Below, one piece after another: positions 49,897 through 58,026 of a stretch of DNA of 64,000 bases. The notes below the pieces were generated by a model. It was not told the origin of the DNA, made no database searches, and worked only from the letters and a program-made list of their open reading frames with translations. This DNA comes from Boswellia sacra (taxonomy: Eukaryota > Streptophyta > Magnoliopsida > Sapindales > Burseraceae): the NCBI GenBank assembly GCA_013180625.2, contig SNVD02006942.1, forward strand, positions 744,001 through 808,000, written 5' to 3'. Both the position numbers and the translations under genes were made by a program. Each line of letters opens with the position of its first letter. The first letter of the stretch is position 1.

Positions 49897-50451
49897 ATGG
49901 ATGCTGATATCTTTCTATCGAACCTTTGTAAATATTTCCCTTCACTTCCTCAAAATGCTGTGTTTAAAATTTATAAAGTACGGATGACTAGACTTTGGGC
50001 ATTGATGCTCCTAAATGTGCCTGCTGATATCCGATGGCTTATCGAAGCCAAGGTGAGATTGTCCGGTGAGCCGGACATTAATCTCGCAAAATACATGCCT
50101 GGTCTAGGAAAGAGCTACTACGCCAAGAGGCGAAGAGCGAAAAGGTTACAAGTATGTTATAAATGTGCTAGATGGAATTGTAACCAGACTTGTCGTTCAT
50201 TAGGTTTTGCGTCCAGGAATAGAGAAGATAAACTTTCATTTATTAAGAATGGTTTGAGTAATGAGTCGCTGGATAATGTTTTGTTAACTCTCGAGTCACA
50301 TTCTTGTGGACTTGTTCAGCGTGAATTGCTTAATCTATGGACACAATTTCGTGATGAATTGCAGTGTTATAGTCTAGGGAATCTGACTAAAAACGACCCT
50401 GTTTGCCAGTTTATAAGAAAACTGGATGGGAAGCAAATCCCCGACTCATAG
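49897..50451 (+). CDS. unknown retrotransposon-borne protein, basic patch plus four-Cys cluster, 184 aa
   Basis: Intact 184-codon ORF in the space between the pol deletion and the LOG gene. I do not recognise the family. Residues 77-83 are strongly basic (KRRRAKR), directly followed by C87-x2-C90-x4-C95-x3-C99, a plausible zinc-binding cluster; the C-terminal half is Leu/Ser-rich and probably helical. The N-terminal half has hydrophobic stretches (LWALMLLNVPADIRWL) but no signal peptide. The basic patch next to a Cys cluster suggests nucleic-acid binding or nuclear entry, which is inference only. It might be a derived env-position ORF, a replacement nucleocapsid-like protein, or a second captured host fragment. 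Confidence 0.6.
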   Translation: MDADIFLSNLCKYFPSLPQNAVFKIYKVRMTRLWALMLLNVPADIRWLIEAKVRLSGEPDINLAKYMPGLGKSYYAKRRRAKRLQVCYKCARWNCNQTCRSLGFASRNREDKLSFIKNGLSNESLDNVLLTLESHSCGLVQRELLNLWTQFRDELQCYSLGNLTKNDPVCQFIRKLDGKQIPDS

Positions 50452-50678
50452 AAGGCGTTTCAGCCGTTACTGGACGTAAAACCAGAGGAAGATGTGAGCC
50501 ACAATCACAACTACTTGTATATTTGAATGTGTGTTGTTGTTGTAGAATTTTTTTTTTCTTGTTTCGTTTGATCTGATTATCAATGTTGTTTTTGTGTTGT
50601 TGTTGTTTGTTGATTTTGTTTGTTTTAATTTCAAGTTTTCTTTTTGACAAACCATATGACTACCCTATGGCATAAGTA

Positions 50679-50931
50679 CACGTGGGAGACAAGTGTGGAG
50701 GTTTTGTCAACCTCCACCGAAAGTGGATCTCTATTTTTTATGCTTCACGTGGGAGACAAGTGTGGGGGTTTTGTCAACCCCCGCCGAAAGTGTATCTCCA
50801 TTTTCCATGCTTCACGTGGGAGACAAGTGTGTAGGTTTTGTCAAACCTCGCCGAAAGCATATCTCATTTTTTCAAATCTTGGGGCGATAAATCTGCATCG
50901 AGCAACCCCCACCGAAAGTATGTCCCCATGT
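50679..50931 (+). repeat. 67-bp tandem array with G-boxes and hairpins upstream of LOG
   Basis: Three units start at 50679, 50746 and 50813 (exact 67-bp period), and a shortened fourth runs to about 50931. Each full unit begins CACGTGGGAGACAAGTGT, so it contains a G-box (CACGTG). Each then has an inverted repeat around a loop, followed by CCGAAAG. Unit 1 pairs 50695-50703 with 50709-50717 (9 bp). Unit 2 pairs 50762-50770 with 50776-50784, with an A-T to G-C double change and one G-U type pair. Unit 3 keeps a 6-bp stem (50833-50838 with 50843-50848). Confidence 0.9.
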
Positions 50932-50957
50932 GTCAAAATTTGAGAGTTTTATGGGTG

Positions 50958-50965
50958 TATATATA
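50958..50965 (+). promoter_or_regulatory. TATA-like box upstream of the LOG ORF
   Basis: TATATATA about 98 bp before the LOG start and 140 bp after the third G-box repeat. The position fits a core promoter for LOG inside the element. Confidence 0.45.
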
Positions 50966-51062
50966 CATTCTGCATATTTTCATATGTCATTCCATAACCT
51001 GTCTTGCAATTGAAAAGCATAATATCTAACGTGTCTTACACAAGATTAGAGCACTTGTAGAA

Positions 51063-51713
51063 ATGGAGAAAACACCAATTCGGCGATTCCGCAATATATG
51101 CGTATTTTGCGGATCGCAATTTGGTAAAGATGGAGAGTTTACCACAGCAGCTCTTGATCTTGGTAGGACACTAGCTGCGAGGGATATTAATTTGATTTAT
51201 GGAGGGGGTAGTCTTGGGTTAATGGGGTGTGTGTCGACAGCTGCATCCCTAGGAGGGAGCAAAGTTCTCGGCATTATCCCTAAACCATTAGCTGTACGAG
51301 ATATCGTAGGCAACACAATCGGGAAGAGTTACAAGTTCTCTAGCATGCATGAGCGTATTGCACATATGGTTGTTAAGTCCGATGCATTTATAGCTTTGCC
51401 CGGTGGTTATGGTACATTAGAGGAGATATTTCAAATCACCTCTTGGGCACAGCTAAACATCCATCGGAAACCCATTGGTTTGTTAAATGTTAATAATTTT
51501 TTTGATGGTTTGTTGTCCTTTCTTGATCAAGCTGTAGAAAAAAATTTCATCTCACCGTCAGCAAGGCAAATGCTGGTTACAGCTTCAACTGCAGGAGAGT
51601 TAATTGACAAACTACAAGAATTCGTCTATTCACCTGATCCAACAATGGCTCGGATAAATTGGTTTGGAGAAGGCAACAAAAGGCGTCAACTGGATTTAAC
51701 CCTCCATCTGTAA
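51063..51713 (+). CDS. LOG-type cytokinin riboside 5'-monophosphate phosphoribohydrolase, intronless, inside an LTR retrotransposon
   Basis: 216-aa protein of the lysine-decarboxylase-like LOG family, which removes ribose 5'-phosphate from cytokinin nucleotides to release the active free base in one step, usually in cytosol and nucleus. Features: ICVFCGS at 12-18, YGGGSLGLMG at 46-55, MHER at 95-98, the family signature PGGYGTLEE at 113-121, and SWAQLNIHRKPIGLLN after it; length is normal for plant LOGs. Differences: the Lys usually following MHxR is Ile99, and the tail ends LDLTLHL, which fits an LxLxL (EAR-like) pattern. Plant LOG genes normally have several introns; this copy has none, as expected of a retrotransposed mRNA. 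The start has a good context (G at -3 and +4). It lies between the LTRs of the Athila-like element, downstream of a G-box/hairpin array and a TATA-like box. Enzyme activity is unproven. Confidence 0.9.
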   Translation: MEKTPIRRFRNICVFCGSQFGKDGEFTTAALDLGRTLAARDINLIYGGGSLGLMGCVSTAASLGGSKVLGIIPKPLAVRDIVGNTIGKSYKFSSMHERIAHMVVKSDAFIALPGGYGTLEEIFQITSWAQLNIHRKPIGLLNVNNFFDGLLSFLDQAVEKNFISPSARQMLVTASTAGELIDKLQEFVYSPDPTMARINWFGEGNKRRQLDLTLHL

Positions 51714-53680
51714 TCTCTATTTGCTGGTTTGCTTCGTTTTTGTTTGCTTTCTTTTTAGTGTGTTTATTTGAGATTTTTCATGTCGTTTCTTTTGAGCTTT
51801 TTCAGGTTATTTCTTTCGTCCCAGGTAATATTTTCTAATCTCGGTTTTTAGAGTGGTGGCTTAAAAAGTTCAAGTTCTCTTGAAACGCATTCTGGATCTC
51901 TTCAATCCATAATGGCTGAATAAGGAGGCTAACTTCTAAACTTTTTAGACCCATTCTAACTAACTTGTTTTTGTTTGCTGACTTGTTGAACTTTGTTATT
52001 TTATGAGTGAGTTTAGTTTTGCGTAATTTAGAGTTGTTATGTGTTTTTATCTTTATCAGTTTTGATTTAAAAAAAAAACAATTGTGGAAAAACCTGAGAA
52101 TGGCAGAATATGGGGTTTCTTTAACCCTTGAAACGCATTCTCTCTAAATAAATCTGTAGTTTGTTTATTTCATGTTGTTTGAAGTGTCTTGTTTCTTGTT
52201 TTGTTCTTTCATAATAAAGGTATATAGGCTGGAAACCTTAAGTCTGCGGGCTACTGGTCCTAAGGATTGTTGAAATATACAATCTTGACTCAGGTGTAAC
52301 AACGCCACGTACCTCTTTTCTTGCATTTTGTGGGTCGATGATAAGATAATGATTGAATTAAGAATAACTCTTGGAAAATGATAAATGATGCATGGATCTG
52401 TGTGCTTGAAATGTTTATTGGTTTTCGCTTTGCTTTTGATTCCTTGCGCAACATTGAGCACTGAGCTATTATCACTGAGTTATTTGTTCACTTAGAGAAA
52501 GTTTATGTAATTTAAATGTTTCTTCAGATTTCAATGAATTCTAGAACTTGTTTGATGGTCACTCGAGGCGAAATCCTAGACTGTGCAACATTGGGGAAAT
52601 GATTTAGGCCATCTTTGGACCGTTTGAGCCTTAATAGCCAACCTTAACTGAAATTGATCCCTAGTTACCCCTTTGAGCCTTTGTAAGCCTTTTTCTTTGT
52701 TAACTCACTAAAAGATTTCCTAACCTCAAATGAATTTGTTCCAAACAGTTTATCCCTTACCTATGAGCATGTAGATCATTCACAATTAAATTTTGAGCTA
52801 TGTTCTGGTTTTGGGAAGTTAGAGGAGGTTGGGATGTGTCATGAGCAATACAAGTGAGTTCTATTGTGTTTAAAAAAAAAAAAGAAAAACAGAAAAAAAA
52901 ACCAATCTGTACTTATCGTCCACATACTTACACATTGAGGACAATGTGTTGTTTAAGTGTGGGGGAGGGGAAGTGTAATAAAAAAAAAAAAAAAAGAAAA
53001 AAAAGAACAAAAGAAGAAGAATAAGAGATCTATACCCTTAAGTGTTCTTAAAAAGAATGAAACAACAAAGTGTGGGGGTGTAGTTTTCTTTTGTTTTCTG
53101 CAAAAAAAAAAAAAAAAAAGATTGAGTGTTCTAAATAAGTTTGGGGGAGTAACCTGGTGAATTGAAATGAAGTTGTGTTATAGGGTTGAGCTCTACATAG
53201 TCTTGAATGATTTATGTGTTTGTGGGTGATTTGAGCCAAATTATTATCCTTTATCATACCTTCACCCAAGCCAAACGTTACAAGCTTAATAAAGTCCTAC
53301 TTGATCCTTGGTGTTGTGCATGTCTACATTAGTGGAGAGTGACTTGAAAAGCAGGCCTATGGAGTTCATTTATACACACATCTTCAATATTAAATATGAT
53401 TCATTTTTATGCATAAACTCATCCGGGTTACAAGTGATTAGGTGAGAATGGCTCTACACACACACACTTGAGGAATTGAAGTGAAGCGAAACTAATTTTT
53501 GAGATAAAATTCTTGATCAAGTGCATTATTTTGAAGTTTTCCTTGGGTTATAATTAAGTACAATCTTTGAGGCCTATTTGCAAGATGAAGCATTTGTGTG
53601 TTTTAATTTTTTGTTGATTCTGTTTCGGTTTAGTTTTATTTCATATTGTCGTAGTTGCTCGAGGACTAGCAAAGTCTAAG
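51714..53680 (+). other. non-coding 3' tail of the Athila-like element
   Basis: About 2 kb between LOG and the polypurine tract with no supported ORF. It has several A-rich runs and repeated G-rich words (GTGTGGGGG-like at about 52958, 53068 and 53138), which resemble the terminal polypurine tract. CTTGAAACGCATTCT occurs twice (about 51879 and 52127), a hint of old internal duplication. Confidence 0.6.
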
Positions 53681-53692
53681 TGTGGGGGAATT
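53681..53692 (+). other. polypurine tract of the Athila-like element
   Basis: TGTGGGGGAATT directly before the 3' LTR, at the expected position for plus-strand priming. Confidence 0.8.
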
Positions 53693-55092
53693 TGATAAGT
53701 GTCTATTTATATATCATTTTCATATCAATTCGTCCATGTTTCTTTGCTATATTCCTTGGTATTTTTATGTTTTTGTGTGGTTTTGATGTTTGTAGGAGTT
53801 TTGGAGCAACTTGCACAAAAATGGAGTAAAACCCTTCATTTTCACCTCTGCTAGTCAACCATCTTCTCGGATTTAATTGTATTGATATACAATGAACCCG
53901 ATGACATATCATATACCGTTGAAAAGCTCTCGAAGTCTACTTTTTGGAGAAATTTACGGTTTATGAATCCATTCAGTGTACCGAAAGTTGTAATCAAAAC
54001 AGTGTAGAAGTGTAGAAATGTAATTCCACACATCACTGTAGCATGTATAATACGGGACACTGTAGCACGTTACTGTAGCAGAGTATTTAAACACATTTTA
54101 GGGTTTTATTTTCATAACTTGAAGAGGGGAGAACGTGGTGGAGGCTGCAGCTCTGGAATTCTTTCATCTCTTGGAGTTCTTGAAGGAGAAAGGAAGCTTG
54201 GAAAGAGGAAGAACTACAATCCAAAGAGAATTACATCAAATTTGCTAAGTTTTTCCCTTCCCTTTCATTTTCTGGAATGTCTCCATGTTGTATTGTATTT
54301 ACCACGTTCTTAAACATGTGTAACTGAATCTGAATTGGTTGAGGGTGATTTCAAAGCCCCTGATATGGTTTTTGTAAGTTGATTGTGCAAGAAGTTGTTA
54401 TCCAATTCTCTAATTGAAGTTGCTTGTATTTTCCCATGTCTAATGCTTATGATTGCTTGCTGGATTGTATTTGGGTGGCCAACTGAATATAATCTGGATA
54501 TTGTCTATTGCTAGACTAGAAATCTTGATCCGTAATTGTCTTGAATTTCTAATCATTAGTAGCAAAATTGTGATCAGAGATTGCAATTGGAGAATACAAC
54601 CTAAGTTAAATAATCCGAGCTTGTGTGTTTATTGCTTAGATCAACCTATCTTTCTTATCATAATGCATCCATTGAATTAAATTTAGAGAGCTTGTTCTAG
54701 GTTGTTTAATGGATAGAGATTAAATAAAGAGCCTGTTTTATTTAACAACAAAGTAAGGAAAGATTGGGATAACAGAGCTTGTTGTTATCTACGGTTGATA
54801 ATTTCAATGGTGTAATTGGATGACAATTCTGATTAATTCGCAAATCCATATCTTGTGGTAGAGAATAATCCCTTAACCAGATTTCTCTCATTGATTTTTT
54901 TAACTTTGCATTGTGTTATTCTTCATTTGCATTATATTTCATTTAGTTAATCAATCAACAAAACCCCCCCATTTATTCTGTTTTCGCTTTCGAATAACAA
55001 ATTCAATTAGAATCAATCCTCGTGGGAACGATATCTTACTCATCACTTTATTACTTGTGCGACTAGTATACTTGCTAGTTTCGAACGCATCA
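53693..55092 (+). repeat. 3' LTR of the Athila-like element
   Basis: 1400 bp, starting TGATAAGTGTC and ending AACGCATCA, followed by target duplication GCACC. It differs from the 5' LTR by a few substitutions and small indels, concentrated in its last 200 bases. Confidence 0.95.
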
Positions 55093-55109
55093 GCACCCCT
55101 AATTTCACT

Positions 55110-56134
55110 TATATAGAGCAAACACAATATAACATAATTATTGGATTAGCACAACAAATAGACATGTAGATATTATACAAATAAGATACTCTAAATAAAG
55201 TTCTTACATGAATTGCAACTTGCAAGATGCCATAGAATTCAAGTGATCTCCAATAAGGAGGCCCTAAGGTTATTTCCCTTTCCAATAGTAAATTCCACTC
55301 TTGATGGTTAACATAGCGTATAATAGTTATAGATGATTCCCTTAATCATTTAGAATTGAGAATAATTACAATCTGGAACGCTAAGTAGCATTATTCTCTT
55401 ACAAACGTGTGAAAATAAAGACAAATACATCAATGCATGTGATGGTTTAGCCCACAACCACAAGAATATTAAAGCATAGTTCTACTGATATTCTAGCAAA
55501 AAACAAAATTATTTTCTATACATCTGAATCTGGCTATAAAGTGGCCACGAATGACAATAGGGACAAAACTTTTTCTTTTTTCAAACATCTCTTTTTAAAG
55601 ATTGAACAATGGTAGGAACAACAAAAAAGAAGCCGAAGACTAAGGAGTCTCTCTCGTCTCCTGTGATCATGAGAGAAATGATGTGGACTAGCTCACCGTT
55701 GTTCATCTTCCATGTGAACTGTCCTTTAAAATAAATAATTATATGTACAGAACAGCAGACAAATGCACCAGCCCCACCCACCTAACCTGTGAGTGATTCA
55801 CTGTAGGATATTTTACTTCAAATTGAGAGGAGGCAAGCTCTTTTCCAACTAAAAATAATGCATAATGAAGTCAAAAGAGGTAGCTAGTGAACTTCTGTTC
55901 GATTTTACCTTTCATAGCTTAATTTCGTAGATAGGAATCTAATGCAAAATTTTCAACATTCCCAAGTAAGAAAGATGGACTAAATATTGCGATAATTAAA
56001 AAGCTGCCTGCCCATCACTCTAATTTGACATTATTCGTAAATTAAACACTTCTTCTGCATGGATCCTATTTAATCTAGGTACTACATTCTACCAATTACA
56101 ATTGCAGGCAGCAAATTAATTATATCTCAACAAT
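55110..56134. other. downstream flank of the MFS gene
   Basis: AT-rich; it probably includes the MFS gene 3' UTR on the minus strand. Nothing else is recognised. Confidence 0.5.
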
Positions 56135-57895
56135 TTAAAGTACTGTTCTCTCTGCTTTCTCTCTAAATTTCTTATATATATCACTCTTGTAAAATTCTCG
56201 AGTCCTAATCACCAATATGAATGAAACAATAGCTCCAAAGAATGTGACAGCCGCTAAGATGACAAAGGGCATTCTGTAACAGCGAGTCCCAATGCATGTC
56301 AATTCTTTCACTGATGATCTATTCAAACCTTTCTCTGCAAGTTCCTTCAGAGCTTGATGATCATAGAGCATCCCCGTGACCTTCACATTGAGCACATAAG
56401 ACCCAAGAGGGCTTGCCAATTGCCCACAATTGAACAATGTGGCGTAGTACTTCAGGCCAAAAAGCTCGGAAATGATAGTAAAAAGCAAAGGCAATTGTGC
56501 ACCAAATGAGAATCCAATGATCACAGAAGCCACGTAGACAGAACCTGGGACTGGAAAGGCGATCAAAAGGTAGCCAATGCATGACAATAAAAGGACCAAA
56601 GTCATCATAAGTGGCCTTGGCGTTTGATACTTTACAAGTAAATTTTCAGACACAAATCCGGCAAAGACCCTTCCGAAGTAGTTCCAAATGCTGACAAGTG
56701 ATACAAAGGATTTAATGGTGTGATGTGGGTAGCCAAGTGACTCTCCAATTTGGCCCAAGTTGTCCACGGCTGTTAAGCTTGACCCAAGCCCCCCAAATGT
56801 TGCAATAAACAATATCAACATGTCAATGCTTAGAAGTGCTTGCAAGATTGTGTAGTCTTCTCCCCTTGGTGGCTTGTCACAAATGGTGAGAAAACAAGAT
56901 TTAGGAGGCTCTGGCTCTATTTCTGGTGGTGCTGAATCATCAGATTGCGTTGGTGATTCAATTTTGGTTTCAGCTTCTGGTGGTATTTCAACACTTATCT
57001 CACTAGGAGGCTGGTTTTTGAGTTTCCAAAGCGTTAACTCCTCCTTGATAGCTATAGCTAATGGGACAAAGAGAAGGCCAACAGCGCCAGTGGCACTTGC
57101 TGCATAGGCTGCTTTGTTGAAAGACACTAGTTTTTGAACTATTGTCATTGTCATGAGAAACAATGCTAAAGCCAGTGATGCATAAAGGAATTGATAAAAA
57201 ATTTTAACTTCATTTGTTTGCGGAACAGCCTTAAGTGTCCTGATTGTGTACACAAACACCACCGATATTGCGGCCGGGAGCCAACCAATTAGAAGAATAA
57301 GAGATTTGGAGTCATTGCCATACAGGGCCAAGTAAACTTGCGTCAAAATAGCCCCACTAAGCCCTACAAAACCCTTCAAGAGACCTATCACGATGCCTCT
57401 GCTTTCCGGGAAGTTCTTAACACAAGTGGCAAAAGCTCCGGTGTTTGCAAAGTTCTGAGAATTGGCTCCTATGCAGATGTATAAACACATATGCCAAACT
57501 TTAGGCTTGGCAATCCTAGCGGTGACAGCGAGCCAGATCATGAAATATCCGGTGAAGTTCATGGCTGCACCAACTAGTAACACAAACCAAGTTGGGGTTA
57601 CCTCGGCAAGGAGGCCAGAGAGTACCCCAATATTGGCTCCAAAATCTTTGAAAAAGCCTATGAGATTTAGCGTTGTTTGATCATATCCAAGGGACTCTTT
57701 TATGTCTTTGGAATATGTACCAAAGAGATAAGTGGCACCAGCTCCTGCCATGATCAAGAAGGATGCAAAAACTTGGAACCATCTCCCTTTGACCATATAT
57801 ATCATGAAATGAAACCATTCTGTAACCCCACCTCCACCTCCACCTCCACGAGCTCCGCCATTCATGGTGGCGGTGGTTGGTGATGCCTTAACCAT
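56135..57895 (-). CDS. nodulin-like / MFS membrane protein, NFD4-type, 586 aa
   Basis: Single-exon ORF for a 12-helix-type transporter of the plant nodulin-like/major facilitator family (NUCLEAR FUSION DEFECTIVE 4-like). The start is the first in-frame ATG (MVKASPTT); the frame is open further upstream but has no ATG. Order: a Gly-rich N terminus; the nodulin-like domain from GRWFQVFASFLIMAGAGATY, with SLGYDQTTLNLIGFFKDFGANIG, ICIGANSQNFANTGA and NFPESRGIVIGLLKGFVGLS; a hydrophilic acidic, Pro-rich linker (SEISVEIPPEAETKIES onward) between the two halves; then a second half with FGGLGSSLTAVDNLGQIGESL and WNYFGRVFAGF. The C terminus is cytosolic and basic. The substrate is unknown for this clade. 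Family assignment is firm; a transport role is inferred. Confidence 0.93.
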   Translation of the reverse strand: MVKASPTTATMNGGARGGGGGGGVTEWFHFMIYMVKGRWFQVFASFLIMAGAGATYLFGTYSKDIKESLGYDQTTLNLIGFFKDFGANIGVLSGLLAEVTPTWFVLLVGAAMNFTGYFMIWLAVTARIAKPKVWHMCLYICIGANSQNFANTGAFATCVKNFPESRGIVIGLLKGFVGLSGAILTQVYLALYGNDSKSLILLIGWLPAAISVVFVYTIRTLKAVPQTNEVKIFYQFLYASLALALFLMTMTIVQKLVSFNKAAYAASATGAVGLLFVPLAIAIKEELTLWKLKNQPPSEISVEIPPEAETKIESPTQSDDSAPPEIEPEPPKSCFLTICDKPPRGEDYTILQALLSIDMLILFIATFGGLGSSLTAVDNLGQIGESLGYPHHTIKSFVSLVSIWNYFGRVFAGFVSENLLVKYQTPRPLMMTLVLLLSCIGYLLIAFPVPGSVYVASVIIGFSFGAQLPLLFTIISELFGLKYYATLFNCGQLASPLGSYVLNVKVTGMLYDHQALKELAEKGLNRSSVKELTCIGTRCYRMPFVILAAVTFFGAIVSFILVIRTREFYKSDIYKKFREKAERTVL

Positions 57896-57909
57896 TCTCT
57901 GCCTTCCTA

Positions 57910-58026
57910 TTACAATGTTAGTGTAAGAGAAAGCAAGCCAAAGAGGGGTAGAAGGGGTACTTTTGGGCTCTGTATGCAAATGTTTTGGAAGAGATCAGAA
58001 TCAAAGAAGAGAAATGCTAATAACAT
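57910..58026 (-). promoter_or_regulatory. possible upstream ORF of the MFS gene
   Basis: A 38-codon frame beginning at an ATG (58026-58024) and ending 14 bases before the MFS start. It is hydrophobic (MLLAFLFF). If included in the 5' UTR it could lower translation; the transcription start is not known. Confidence 0.35.

Larger units (their letters stand above)
45908..55092 (+). mobile_element. Athila-like non-autonomous LTR retrotransposon carrying a LOG gene and an unknown ORF
   Basis: 9185 bp with LTRs of 1412 and 1400 bp (TGATAAG...GCATCA), target duplication GCACC, a tRNA-Asp-type primer site and a polypurine tract. Internal order: C-terminal gag remnant, protease remnant, start of the pol linker, then a junction (about 49435) after which reverse transcriptase, RNase H and integrase are absent. 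In their place are a 184-aa ORF, a three-unit hairpin/G-box array, an intact 216-aa LOG ORF and a long non-coding 3' tail. LTRs differ by only about a dozen small changes, mostly in one patch near the 3' end, so the element moved recently although it lacks its own enzymes; it must be mobilised in trans. Lineage call (Athila) rests on the primer site and recalled gag/protease motifs. Confidence 0.92.
45062..55101. mobile_element. hAT-like non-autonomous DNA transposon, split by a nested LTR retrotransposon
   Basis: The ends are TAGGGGTG at 45062 and CACCCCTA at 55101 (the latter split by the insertion), flanked by an 8-bp direct repeat ATTTCACT. Without the nested element the unit is about 850 bp (45062-45907 plus four bases at 55098-55101). 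Subterminal DNA at both ends is rich in ACCCGA/CGGGTC words, and the interior is a palindromic tandem repeat. There is no transposase ORF. Assignment to hAT rests on the TAGGG end and target-duplication length. Confidence 0.75.

Noticed and set aside
50679..50931. Tandem direct repeats as a possible CRISPR array
   Set aside because: The units are contiguous with no spacers, and this is a plant nuclear transposon; they are a tandem repeat with internal hairpins.
51063..51713. LOG as an ordinary host gene that the element merely flanks
   Set aside because: It lies inside a single element defined by matching LTRs and an exact 5-bp target duplication, downstream of gag/protease remnants, and lacks the introns of host LOG genes.
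57896..57979. N-terminal extension of the MFS protein by 28 residues
   Set aside because: The upstream open frame has no ATG (it would begin at TTG), so the ATG at 57895 is the first usable start.
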